Positions 7,275 to 14,999 of a DNA stretch of 64,000 nucleotides are shown here, piece by piece (within the stretch, counting starts at the first letter, position 1; each line of letters opens with the position of its first letter). Source of the DNA: Pseudonocardia endophytica. GTDB taxonomy: Bacteria > Actinomycetota > Actinomycetes > Mycobacteriales > Pseudonocardiaceae. The position numbers and the translations under genes are program-made. The notes under the pieces were generated by a model, which searched no databases, had not been told where the DNA came from, and was given only the letters and a program-made list of their open reading frames with translations. The DNA is taken from NCBI RefSeq assembly GCF_004339565.1, contig NZ_SMFZ01000002.1:62001-126000 (forward strand), written 5' to 3'.

Positions 7275-8798
7275 ATGACGGACGAACACGTCGCGAGCGC
7301 AGGCCGGTCGGCGCTGCGCGTCCCGGTGCGCGCGGCGCTGGCCGTGACCGTCGTGTGCGCGAACATCGGTGGGATGGCGATCGTCGCGATCGTCGCCGCG
7401 TTCGTGCTGCCCGGCGGCAGTGGCGTCCCGGACGACGCGGCGCTGCGGCTGCTGAACCTGGAGGTCCTGACCGGATACGGGCTCGTCGTCCTCCCGGTCG
7501 GGCTCGTGCTCGGTCGCCAGTGGTTCCGGGTCGGGCGGAACGCGCCGGACCCCGCCGCGCGGGCTCGCACGATCATCGCGAACGGACCACGACGCGTCGT
7601 CTACCTGCTGGTCGTGGCGTGGAGCGGTGCCGCGGTCCTGTTCGGCCTGCTCAACCTGGAGCACTCCGGGCGGCTGGCGCTGTCGGTGGCGATGACGACG
7701 ATGTTCGGCGCGTTCGCCACCTGGGGGCTGACGTACCTGCTCGTCGAGCGGATCCTGCGCCGGTCCGCGATCCGGGCGCTCGGCGGTGTCCCAGTGCGAC
7801 GACGGCGGCTCCTGTCCGGCGTCCTGGTGCGGTCCGTCGCGTTCTGGGCGCTGGGCACGGCGATCCCGGTCGTCGGGCTGATGCTGGCCGGGCTGTTCGC
7901 GCTCCTCTACCGCGACGCGTCGTCGACGCAGCTGGCCACGACGATCCTGGTGATCGGGGGCATCGCGGTCGGCGGCGGCCTGCTGACGACGGTGGGTGCC
8001 GCGCGGGCGACGGCGGACCCGGTCGTCGCGGTCCGCCGGGCGCTGCTGCGCGTGCGGGAGGGCGACCTGGACGCCCAGGTCCCGGTCTACGACAACACCG
8101 AGCTCGGCCAGCTCCAGTACGGGTTCAACGAGATGGTGGCCGGCCTGCGCGAGCGGGAGCGGCTGCGCGACCGGTTCGGCCGCCAGGTCGGGCGGGAGGT
8201 GGCGGCGGCCGCGGCGGACGGCCCGGACGAGATCGAGCTCGGTGGGCAGGCGAGCCACGTCGCCGTGTTGTTCGTGGACATGGCCGGGTCGACGGCGATG
8301 GCGCTGCGCCGCTCGCCCGCCGACGTCGTCGAGCTGCTCAACCGGTTCTTCCACGTGGTCGTCGAGGTCGTGGAGTCGTCCGGCGGCTGGATCAACAAGT
8401 TCGAGGGCGACGCGGCGCTGGCCGTGTTCGGCGCCCCTGCGGAGCTGGACGAGCCGTCGGCGGCGGCGCTGGCCGCGGCCCGACACCTGTCCGGACGGCT
8501 GGTCGAGGAGGTCCCGGAGGCCCGGTTCGGGATCGGGGTGTCCGCCGGCGAGGTGGTCGCCGGCTACGTCGGCGACGTCCGCCGCTTCGAGTACACGGTG
8601 ATCGGCGACCCGGTGAACGAGGCCGCCCGGCTCACCGACGTGGCCAAGCAGGCGCCGGGCGGGGTGGTGGCGGCCGGTCACGCGGTGGCCGGGGTGGGCG
8701 AGACGGAGGGCCGGCACTGGACGGTCACCGACGACGTCACGTTGCGCGGACGCGACACACCGACCGGGACCGCCGTGCTGGCCGGTCCCGGTCGGTGA
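7275..8798 (+). CDS. Membrane-bound class III adenylate cyclase with HAMP domain (copy 2)
   Basis: The 507-residue tandem paralogue starts 9 nt after copy 1. It has the same six-TM/HAMP/cyclase layout: HAMP ~244-295, VLFVDMAGSTAMA (~330), WINKFEGDAALAVFGAP (~371), YTVIGDPVNEAARL (~439). All metal-, base- and transition-state-binding residues are retained. The catalytic blocks are nearly identical between copies while the TM region and the linker after HAMP have diverged. This suggests old duplication with the sensory part under different selection. It may form homodimers or heterodimers with copy 1, since class III catalytic sites form at dimer interfaces. Confidence 0.92.
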   Translation: MTDEHVASAGRSALRVPVRAALAVTVVCANIGGMAIVAIVAAFVLPGGSGVPDDAALRLLNLEVLTGYGLVVLPVGLVLGRQWFRVGRNAPDPAARARTIIANGPRRVVYLLVVAWSGAAVLFGLLNLEHSGRLALSVAMTTMFGAFATWGLTYLLVERILRRSAIRALGGVPVRRRRLLSGVLVRSVAFWALGTAIPVVGLMLAGLFALLYRDASSTQLATTILVIGGIAVGGGLLTTVGAARATADPVVAVRRALLRVREGDLDAQVPVYDNTELGQLQYGFNEMVAGLRERERLRDRFGRQVGREVAAAAADGPDEIELGGQASHVAVLFVDMAGSTAMALRRSPADVVELLNRFFHVVVEVVESSGGWINKFEGDAALAVFGAPAELDEPSAAALAAARHLSGRLVEEVPEARFGIGVSAGEVVAGYVGDVRRFEYTVIGDPVNEAARLTDVAKQAPGGVVAAGHAVAGVGETEGRHWTVTDDVTLRGRDTPTGTAVLAGPGR

Positions 8799-8820
8799 TC
8801 GCAGTCCTCCCTGCGCGGGC

Positions 8821-9480
8821 TCAGGCGCTGGTGAGCCGCCGCACGTACCAGGCGTTCCACGCGATGAGCAGGACGAACGCGATGACGAGCATGCCCTCCG
8901 AGACCCCGGTCGCCACCGGGATCGGCAGCAGGAAGATCACCGGCAGTCGCACCAGCGCCTCGACGGCCAGGCCGACACCCCACACCGTGGAGGCGACCCG
9001 GTGACCGCGACGCGCGGCGGGCTGGGTGCGGAACTCCTCGGCGATCTCCGCGGCCCGGTCCGGCTCGAACGACTGTGCCGCGGCCAACGTCAGCGGGCGC
9101 CTGCCGAACGCGGTCGTCAGGAACACCGCGGCCACACCGCCGGTGATCAGAGAGCCTTTGAGCAGCAGCAGCCGCGGGTCGCCGGTGGCCACGGCCATCA
9201 CCAGGCTCAGGCCGTAGACCAGCAGCATCACCACGGCGAACAGGTTCAGCTCGCGGCGGGCGACGGCGCCCCAGACGATCCGCAGCGCCGCGGCGCCGGT
9301 GGCGGCCAGCAGGGCCACCCAGTCGTCGGCGCCGAGCAGGTGCAGGGCGTAGTAGACGACGACCGGCAGCCCGACGTCGAGCAGCAGGCCGCGGAGGATC
9401 TTCCCCATCCGCGGGCCGCCGCGGTCGGTGCCGCCGGTGGACTCGGTGCGTTCCGTGCGGTCGGCGATCATCATCGTCAC
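8821..9480 (-). CDS. VC0807-family integral membrane protein (second copy)
   Basis: The 219-residue protein has about six hydrophobic segments and the same FGRRPLTLAAAQSFEPDRA block as the first copy. Its start GTG (9478-9480) overlaps the oxygenase stop as GTGA, so translation is probably coupled; ATG 9474 is an alternative. With the copy at 4831-5628 it brackets the two cyclases. Function unknown. Confidence 0.75.
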   Translation of the reverse strand: MTMMIADRTERTESTGGTDRGGPRMGKILRGLLLDVGLPVVVYYALHLLGADDWVALLAATGAAALRIVWGAVARRELNLFAVVMLLVYGLSLVMAVATGDPRLLLLKGSLITGGVAAVFLTTAFGRRPLTLAAAQSFEPDRAAEIAEEFRTQPAARRGHRVASTVWGVGLAVEALVRLPVIFLLPIPVATGVSEGMLVIAFVLLIAWNAWYVRRLTSA

Positions 9481-10847
9481 AGCCCCAGCTCGTCGTCGGT
9501 CAGGAAGGATCCGTGGAAACCCGCGGGCACCCCGCGGGGCAGGTCGACGGCCGCGACCGGTGCGCCGGCCACGTCCGTCGCGTCGAGCACGAGCAGCTGC
9601 GACGCGCTGCCGTCCCGGCGGGTGGTGATCGAGAGCAGCCAGCCGTCGTCCTCGGCCCGGTGTGGCGCCCCGGACGGCACGAACACGGCCTCACCGGCGA
9701 CCGTGTCCTCGCCGAGATCGTGCAGCTTGGACGTCCCGGCGCCGGTGTCGATCTTGACGATCCCGGTGTCGCCGAGCGTGTCGGCCACCGCGTAGCGGTA
9801 GCGCGCCGGGCGGCCGACGCGCTCGTCGTCGACGGTCGGGAACTCGATGCCGCGCTCGTCGAGCACGGACTCGGAGACCGCGCCGGTGGCCGGGTCGAGC
9901 ACCCAGCGGTGCATCCGCGCCTGCCCGGAGTCGGCCGCCTGCGCGGCCAGGTCGGACGGGTCGGTGCCCAGCGACTCCCATGCCGCCCGGATCCCGGCGG
10001 GCGAGTAGCGGGCGCCGTCCAGCACGACGCGCCCCCGGTCGTCGGCGAACGCGTTGCCGACGTGGAACACGTAACCGGGTTCGACGTCGAACCAGCGCAC
10101 GGTGCCCGGCGTCGCCAGCGGCATGACGCCGATCCGTGCGCCGTAGGCGTCGTCCCAGGCGAACGGCATCTCCCCGCGCCGCCTGCGCTCGTCGGAGAAC
10201 GTCATCGGGAGGTCGAGGAACACGGCGTGCTCGGCGGTGATCGCGAAGTCGTGCATCATCGTCGGGCCCGGCACGTCGATCCCGGCGCTGGTCACGAGCC
10301 TCCCGGCGGCGGAGAGCCGGTGGTAGGTCAGGTACGGCTCGGACAGGCCGTAGCCGAAGAAGTGCAGCTCGCCGGTGGACGGGTCGGTCTTCGGGTGCGC
10401 GGTCATCGCGGTGGTGAGCATGCCGTCGAAGTCGCAGGTCCCGAGCGTCTCCAGCTCCGGCGTGAGCAGGTGCGGGAACGACGACTCGACCAGCGCCATG
10501 ATCCGACCGGCGTGGGCGAGCACGTGCGTGTTCGCCGTCCCGACGCGGCGGTCGACGGTGCCGTCCTCGCCGACCATCCGCTCGCCGTCCAGCGCCCGGG
10601 TCCGCACCCAACGGTTGCGGTACCACTCGGCGCGACCGTCACGCAGGCGGATGCCGTGCACCATGCCGTGCCCGGTGAACCAGTGCGACGCCGGCTCGCC
10701 GGGCCGCGGGTTCGGCCCGTTGCGCAGGAAGCGGCCGGAGAGCTCCGGCGGCAGCGAGCCGTGGACCGTCAGGTCGTGGGCGTCGATCTCGTCCGGCACC
10801 GGGGCGAGGTACCCGGGGAGCCGGACGGAGTGCTCGGTGGTGCTCAT
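9477..10847 (-). CDS. Carotenoid/stilbene cleavage oxygenase (RPE65 family)
   Basis: The 456-residue protein has the family opening GSLPPELSGRFLRNGPNP and WFTGHGMVHGIRLRDG. The Fe(II)-coordinating histidines are in MTAHPKTDP, MMHDFAIT, YVFHVGNAF and the C-terminal GFHGSFL, all four positions expected of the seven-blade propeller. The family splits conjugated C=C bonds of carotenoids, apocarotenoids or stilbenes with O2. The substrate is not readable from sequence; the LSD/apocarotenoid oxygenase branch is likely. ATG 10847 has GGGAG 8 nt upstream. It lies downstream of a GS-like gene and is coupled to the VC0807-family gene. Confidence 0.88.
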   Translation of the reverse strand: MSTTEHSVRLPGYLAPVPDEIDAHDLTVHGSLPPELSGRFLRNGPNPRPGEPASHWFTGHGMVHGIRLRDGRAEWYRNRWVRTRALDGERMVGEDGTVDRRVGTANTHVLAHAGRIMALVESSFPHLLTPELETLGTCDFDGMLTTAMTAHPKTDPSTGELHFFGYGLSEPYLTYHRLSAAGRLVTSAGIDVPGPTMMHDFAITAEHAVFLDLPMTFSDERRRRGEMPFAWDDAYGARIGVMPLATPGTVRWFDVEPGYVFHVGNAFADDRGRVVLDGARYSPAGIRAAWESLGTDPSDLAAQAADSGQARMHRWVLDPATGAVSESVLDERGIEFPTVDDERVGRPARYRYAVADTLGDTGIVKIDTGAGTSKLHDLGEDTVAGEAVFVPSGAPHRAEDDGWLLSITTRRDGSASQLLVLDATDVAGAPVAAVDLPRGVPAGFHGSFLTDDELGL

Positions 10848-10896
10848 CGGCAGCTCCCGTCTCGTGGTGACGGGACCAGAGTCCACCCCTCGGCCG

Positions 10897-10920
10897 TGAC
10901 ATGTCAATACTTACATGTCA
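10897..10920. promoter_or_regulatory. Candidate operator: TGACATGTCA palindrome plus repeat
   Basis: TGACATGTCA at 10897-10906 is a perfect palindrome. ACATGTCA recurs at 10913-10920, giving two half-overlapping sites 14 bp apart. Read on the minus strand the segment also holds a TTGACA -35-like hexamer, 50-70 bp ahead of the oxygenase start. The second site covers the stop codon of the upstream GS-like gene. The layout suggests a TetR- or GntR-type site controlling the oxygenase gene. Confidence 0.45.
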
Positions 10921-12249
10921 GTACCGGAATCGAAGGCCCCCCAGCACGTCGTCCTGCGTCGTGTCGCGCGCCGCCGCCGCGTCCGAGCGCCGGACCGCCC
11001 GGAACGCGCTGAGCAGGTCGGATCCGAGGACCCCCTCGATCCGCGGCGTGGCGGCCAGCGCGGCCTCCTGGTCGTCCGGCGTGCTGGGGAGCGCCGCGAC
11101 GCCGCGGGCCGCGCGGTCCGACTCGTCCCAGGTGCCGGGATCGGTGCCGTACGCGGCGGGCGGGGTCAGCCCCTCCGCGATGCCCGCCGCCCCGCAGGCG
11201 AGCGTGACGGCCAGCGCCAGGTACGGGTTGGCCGACGCGTCGCACACCTTGAGCTCGAGGTTCGCGCGCTCCTGTCCGAGGAAGTCGGTACCGGGCACGT
11301 AGCGCAGCGGCGCCTCGCGGTTCTCGACGCCCCAGAACGCGAACGCGCCGGCGAAGAACCCGGGCCGCAGCCGGGCGAGCGAGCCGAGGCTCGGCGCGGT
11401 GATCGCGGCGACGGCCGGCAGGTCGCGCAGCAGTCCGGCCAGGTACGACGCGCCCTCGCCGGTCGGGCCGTCCGGCCCGCCGGTCAGCAGGTTCTCGGCC
11501 CCGCGCCACAGCGACGTGTGCAGGTGCCACCCGTTGCCCGCGTGTGAGAGCGACGGGAGCGGAGCGAAGCTGAGCGTCAGGCCGTGCGTCCGGGCGGCGG
11601 CGCGCAGCGTCTGGCGGGCGAGCAGCTGGTCGTCGGCGGCGCTGACCGGGTCGGTGGCGTCCAGTGACAGCTCCACCTGCGCCGGCCCGTACTCCGCGTG
11701 CAGCTGGTTGATCGCCAGCCCGTTCGCGGCGAAGTCCTGCAGCACGGCGGCCACGAACTCGTCGATCTCGGTGAGCGCGGCCGGACCGTAGGCGGGCCCG
11801 TGGTGACCCGGCTCGCCGTCGCGCTCGACCGTGAACTCGATCTCCCAGCCGGCGAGCGCGGTCAGGCCGGTGCCGGCCAGCTCGGCCACCACCCGTTGCA
11901 GCACACCGCGCTGGTCGTACGGCCAGGTCGAGCCGTCGGCCGCGACGAGGTTGCCGGGCGCCCAGGCGAGTGCGGGCTGACCGGCGAGCTGCACGACGCG
12001 GCTCAGGTCGGCCACCAGCCGGGTGTCACCGGACGGTGTGGACAGTCCGGGGTGCTCGAACGTGATCGCGTCCGAGCTGTCGAACACGGCGAACAGCGAC
12101 GTGACCCCGATGCCGGTCTCGCCGGCCGCGTGCAGGCCGCGGATCGGCACGGTGCGCGAGCGCGGGATCCCGTTGTTGTCGGCCCAGGAGACGGTCAGGC
12201 CGGCCACGCCGGCGTCGATCAGCTCGCGGAGAAGGGCGTCGTTGCTCAT
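10918..12249 (-). CDS. Glutamine-synthetase-family enzyme (gamma-glutamyl-amine ligase type)
   Basis: The 443-residue GS-fold protein opens VAGLTVSWADNNGIPRSRTV, which resembles the short N-terminal domain of GlnA2/PuuA-like enzymes rather than GlnA. Metal/ATP motifs are GWEIEFTV, INQLHAEYGPAQVELSL and GNGWHLHTSLW. The C-terminal LELKVCDASANPYLALAV is the usual Arg/Glu loop, with the 'R' region altered (ANLELKVC). It lacks the Tyr adenylylation loop of GlnA. Most likely it ligates glutamate to an amine or aromatic amine rather than ammonia (inference). It heads a three-gene minus-strand run with the oxygenase. Confidence 0.82.
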   Translation of the reverse strand: MSNDALLRELIDAGVAGLTVSWADNNGIPRSRTVPIRGLHAAGETGIGVTSLFAVFDSSDAITFEHPGLSTPSGDTRLVADLSRVVQLAGQPALAWAPGNLVAADGSTWPYDQRGVLQRVVAELAGTGLTALAGWEIEFTVERDGEPGHHGPAYGPAALTEIDEFVAAVLQDFAANGLAINQLHAEYGPAQVELSLDATDPVSAADDQLLARQTLRAAARTHGLTLSFAPLPSLSHAGNGWHLHTSLWRGAENLLTGGPDGPTGEGASYLAGLLRDLPAVAAITAPSLGSLARLRPGFFAGAFAFWGVENREAPLRYVPGTDFLGQERANLELKVCDASANPYLALAVTLACGAAGIAEGLTPPAAYGTDPGTWDESDRAARGVAALPSTPDDQEAALAATPRIEGVLGSDLLSAFRAVRRSDAAAARDTTQDDVLGGLRFRY

Positions 12250-12418
12250 GGGGCGGCTCCGGGGACGACGGCGGGGGCCGTCAGCATGCCCGGTCGGACC
12301 GTGCGCTGTCGCGACTCACGATCTCCCGGATCTGGTCCGAACGCGACATTCCCGTCGCATCCGCGCCGGTTCCGGCGATCGTGCGGCCGTCCGTGAACCG
12401 GTCCCGCGGGATCGCGAC

Positions 12419-12566
12419 CGTGCGTGATCCGGCCGTGCGGGATCCGGCCGTGCGGGATCCGGCCGTGCGGGATCCGGCCGTGCGGGATCCGGCCGTGCGG
12501 GATCCGGCCGTGCGGGATCCGGCCGTGCGGGATCCGGCCGTGCGGGATCCGGCCGTGCGGGATCGC
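12419..12566. repeat. 15-bp tandem repeat, about 9.7 copies
   Basis: The unit CGTGCGGGATCCGGC repeats without change eight times from about 12434 to 12555. It is preceded by one copy with G-to-T at 12419-12433 and followed by a partial, diverged copy. It lies in the 336-bp gap between the GS-like gene start and the XRE stop codon. It has no stop in several frames (reading DPAVR or GIRPC), but no RBS or conserved protein goes with these frames, so I treat it as a noncoding VNTR. The rest of the gap shows nothing else. Confidence 0.92.
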
Positions 12567-12585
12567 CGGAGCTGCGCGGGTCGCC

Positions 12586-12876
12586 TCAGGCCGCCGGCCG
12601 TGGCCGTGTCACGGATCCGGCCGCCGGGGCCGCCGGCGTTCCGGTCGCGGCGACCAGCGTGTCCAGCGACAGGTCCAGCGCGGCGGCGAGCGCGGCCACC
12701 GTGAACAGCGCGGGCGTCGGGATCCGGCCGGTCTCGATCTTGCGCAGCGTCTCGGCCGAGATCTCGGCGGCGGCCGCGACGTCGACGATGCTCCGGTCGC
12801 CTCGGGCCTCGCGCAGCGCGCAGCCGAGCCGCTCGCCGCGCTCGCGCTCTTCCGGGGTCAGGGGGACGCGCACCAT
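12586..12876 (-). CDS. XRE-family helix-turn-helix transcriptional regulator
   Basis: The 96-residue protein has a Cro/C1 HTH at ~16-70: LGCALREARGDRSIVDVAAAAEISAETLRKIETGRIPTPALFTVAALAAALD. This includes the SxxTLRKIExGRIxxP signature of small XRE repressors. ATG 12876 has no RBS but lies 7 nt from a TACTAT box, so it is probably leaderless. It diverges from a methionine aminopeptidase gene across a 34-bp palindrome, its likely autoregulatory operator. The Ala/Pro-rich C-terminus is short and has no ligand-binding domain. Confidence 0.85.
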   Translation of the reverse strand: MVRVPLTPEERERGERLGCALREARGDRSIVDVAAAAEISAETLRKIETGRIPTPALFTVAALAAALDLSLDTLVAATGTPAAPAAGSVTRPRPAA

Positions 12877-12877
12877 G

Positions 12878-12911
12878 ACGTCGATAGTAATACCGGTATA
12901 GTTATCGACGT
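12878..12911. promoter_or_regulatory. 34-bp palindromic operator with two mirrored leaderless promoters
   Basis: Arms ACGTCGATA (12878-12886) and TATCGACGT (12903-12911) are perfect complements around a perfect core ATACCGGTAT (12890-12899). Only the two 3-bp linkers break symmetry. Each half carries a -10 box 7 nt from a start codon: TATAGT (12898-12903) before GTG 12910, and TACTAT (12884-12889, minus) before ATG 12876. The right arm includes the first two bases of the GTG start. A bound dimer would block both promoters. Confidence 0.7.
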
Positions 12912-13701
12912 GATCGAGCTGAAGACACCGGACGAGATCGACGCCGTCGCGGCGGCCGGGCAGGTCGTGGGACGGGTGCTGGACGCGGTGCGGGAGGCGG
13001 CGGGCCCTGGTGTGCGCCCGGTCGAGCTGGACGCGCTGGCCGCCGACCTGATCGCCGACGCGGGCGCGCGGTCGAGCTTCGTCGGCTACCACCCGTCGTG
13101 GGCGCCGCGGCCGTTCCCCGGCCCGCTGTGTGTGAGCGTCAACGACGCCGTCGTGCACGGCATCCCGACCGCGACCCCGTTGCGCCGCGGCGACCTGCTG
13201 TCCGTCGACTTCGCCGTGTACCTCGACGGCTGGTGCGCCGACGCCGCGTTCACCGTCGCGATCGGGTCGCCCTCGGCCGCGGACGCCACGCTGATCGACA
13301 CGGCGTGGCGGTCGTTGGACGCGGGCATCGCGCAGCTGGTCCCCGGCGCGAAGATGGGCGACGTCGGGCACGCGATCGCCTCCGTCGCCCGCCCGGCGGG
13401 GTACGGCCTGATGGAGGGCTTCGGCGGTCACGGCGTCGGTCGCTCCATGCACGAGGACCCGCACGTCCCGAACGAGGCCCGCGCCGGCCGTGGCCTGCGG
13501 CTGCAGACCGGCATGGTGCTGGCGCTGGAGCCGATGCTGATCGCCGGAGGCGGGGACGCCTACCGCGTCGACCCCGACGGCTGGACGCTGTGCACGGCCG
13601 ACGGATCCCGCGCCGCACACGTCGAACACACGGTGGCGGTCACGGCCGACGGCCCGCGCGTGCTCACCGGCAACGGAGCGCGGGACCGCGTCCCGGCCTG
13701 A
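12910..13701 (+). CDS. map: Methionine aminopeptidase, type I
   Basis: The 263-residue protein opens MIELKTPDEIDAVAAAGQVV, typical of type I MetAP. All five metal ligands can be placed with normal spacing: Asp ~100 (SVDFAVYLDG), Asp ~111 (ADAAFTV), His ~174 (GGHGVGRSMHEDP), Glu ~208 (LALEPML) and Glu ~239 (VEHTVAV). It removes N-terminal Met cotranslationally. It lacks the Zn-finger/SH3-binding N-extension of some actinobacterial MetAPs. It diverges from a dedicated XRE regulator, unusual for a housekeeping enzyme, so it is probably an accessory copy. The GTG start lies 7 nt after TATAGT. Confidence 0.93.
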   Translation: MIELKTPDEIDAVAAAGQVVGRVLDAVREAAGPGVRPVELDALAADLIADAGARSSFVGYHPSWAPRPFPGPLCVSVNDAVVHGIPTATPLRRGDLLSVDFAVYLDGWCADAAFTVAIGSPSAADATLIDTAWRSLDAGIAQLVPGAKMGDVGHAIASVARPAGYGLMEGFGGHGVGRSMHEDPHVPNEARAGRGLRLQTGMVLALEPMLIAGGGDAYRVDPDGWTLCTADGSRAAHVEHTVAVTADGPRVLTGNGARDRVPA

Positions 13702-13733
13702 CCCACGCCGTCGTCACCTCCCGGCGGTCCGAA

Positions 13734-13855
13734 CGACCGGAACGTGCCGCTCGATCGGCCCGGCGAATCGAGTGGAACGTTGTGGCGGTCGCGACGACCG
13801 GAACGTGCCGATCGATCCGCGAACCGGATCGAGTGGCACGTTGCTGCTGTTCGGG
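13734..13855. repeat. Two tandem 61-bp hairpin repeats between convergent genes
   Basis: Two copies begin CGACCGGAACGTGCCG at 13734 and 13795. Each folds: 13741-13755 with 13767-13781 (two mismatches), and 13802-13816 with 13828-13842 (two mismatches). They lie between the convergent map and SHOCT-protein genes, so they may act as a bidirectional terminator or be a REP-like element. Confidence 0.6.
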
Positions 13856-13868
13856 GCGCCTCGCGCGC

Positions 13869-14930
13869 TCACCCCATGCCGTGCTGGGCGAGTACCCGCT
13901 GCTTCGCGGCCTGGAACTCGGCGTCCGACAGGATTCCCTGATCGCGGAGGCCCGCGAGCTTGCCCAACTCGTCCGCCACGCTCGGTGCCGATCCGTTCGA
14001 CGGCTGCTGCTGGACGACGACGGTCGGCCGCTTGAGCTGGGCGATGTGCGCGCGCATCTCGTTCAGGCGTGGCAGTGCCTGCTGATACACCGGCTTCGGT
14101 AACGGCAGGCAGTTGGACAACGTCCACGGGTCGTTCGAGTCGGCGTTGCGTCCCTTGTTGGAGCCGCGCCAGTAGTCCTTGTTCGCGGTTCCGCTGTAGC
14201 TGGGCGTGAGCACCTCGAGCACGCCGTTCACGAATCCTGCGTTGTACTCGATGCCCGTGATCTCGGAGAACGGGAACGTCGTCACCCGTCCGCCCCCCAG
14301 CGAGCCGGCCATCATGCTCGTCATCGCGCCAACCTTGATGATCATGGCGCGGTCCGGCAGTGCCGCGAAGACGCCGCCGGTTCCGGAGCCGATGACGAAG
14401 ATCGGGAGCTCGCCCGGCGAACAGTGGTCCTTCAGCGCCTTCCATGCTTTGTCGCTGGGCGCGGTACCGACGACCGGGACCTGCGCCCACGCGTCCGTAC
14501 TGCGGCGATCGTCCGCGGCCTGGTGGGCCATCGCCCTGCGTGCATCAGGAGCGGCGCCCGAAACGCCGAGCTGCTGCGCAGCACCGAGAACGAGATCCAG
14601 GTCGGGTCCAGGAATGTCACCGAAGCTGATCTGCTCGCCGGAGCGGGTCGTCACCGTGAGGTTGTTCGGCGTGAGCGTCTTCTTGACGACCTCGATGCGG
14701 GCGATGTCGTCGGCATGCACGAAACGCTTGATGCCCTTCGCGTCGATGTCGACGCTGTTGAACGCGACCAACCGGGCGTTCGTCACGGCGAGGCCGTCGC
14801 ACATCGGACGGCCGAGCGTCGTCCGCGACAGAGCTGTCACCGCTTCCCCCGGGAACATGTGCGACGTCAGTGCGTCCAACCACTTCTGAGCGTGGCGGTC
14901 CTTCACCTTCGATCCGATGACCGGCTGCAT
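13869..14930 (-). CDS. PH-like/SHOCT-domain protein of unknown function
   Basis: The 353-residue protein has an N-terminal bacterial-PH-like region (~20-110: GLAVTNARLVAFNSVDIDAKG, IARIEVVKKT). A second similar region follows at ~170-250 (ALPDRAMIIKVG, FPFSEITGIEYNAG). The C-terminus is a clear SHOCT domain (~320-350: ADELGKLAGLRDQGILSDAEF). This layout is common in actinobacterial membrane- or stress-linked proteins with no known biochemical role. ATG 14930 has a perfect AAGGAGG 5-6 nt upstream. Codon choice looks less GC-biased than its neighbours (AAA, TTG, ATG-rich stretches), a possible sign of transfer. Confidence 0.75.
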   Translation of the reverse strand: MQPVIGSKVKDRHAQKWLDALTSHMFPGEAVTALSRTTLGRPMCDGLAVTNARLVAFNSVDIDAKGIKRFVHADDIARIEVVKKTLTPNNLTVTTRSGEQISFGDIPGPDLDLVLGAAQQLGVSGAAPDARRAMAHQAADDRRSTDAWAQVPVVGTAPSDKAWKALKDHCSPGELPIFVIGSGTGGVFAALPDRAMIIKVGAMTSMMAGSLGGGRVTTFPFSEITGIEYNAGFVNGVLEVLTPSYSGTANKDYWRGSNKGRNADSNDPWTLSNCLPLPKPVYQQALPRLNEMRAHIAQLKRPTVVVQQQPSNGSAPSVADELGKLAGLRDQGILSDAEFQAAKQRVLAQHGMG

Positions 14931-14961
14931 CAGTCCTCCTTCGGCTGACGAGGTCGCAAAC

Positions 14962-14975
14962 TGTAGCGATCTACA
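14962..14975. promoter_or_regulatory. TGTAG-N4-CTACA inverted repeat in divergent promoter region
   Basis: TGTAG (14962-14966) and CTACA (14971-14975) form a short perfect inverted repeat in the 69-bp gap between the SHOCT-protein and SRPBCC genes. It is a candidate regulator site. Confidence 0.3.
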
Positions 14976-14999
14976 CGAATCGCGGCGTGCCGGGCACCG

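Noticed and set aside
12419..12566. Possible CRISPR array
   Set aside because: Units are directly adjacent with no spacers and no cas genes nearby.
12381..12704. Plus-strand frame encoding a DPAVR pentapeptide repeat
   Set aside because: No RBS, no conserved flanking domain; arises from the 15-bp tandem repeat being a multiple of three.
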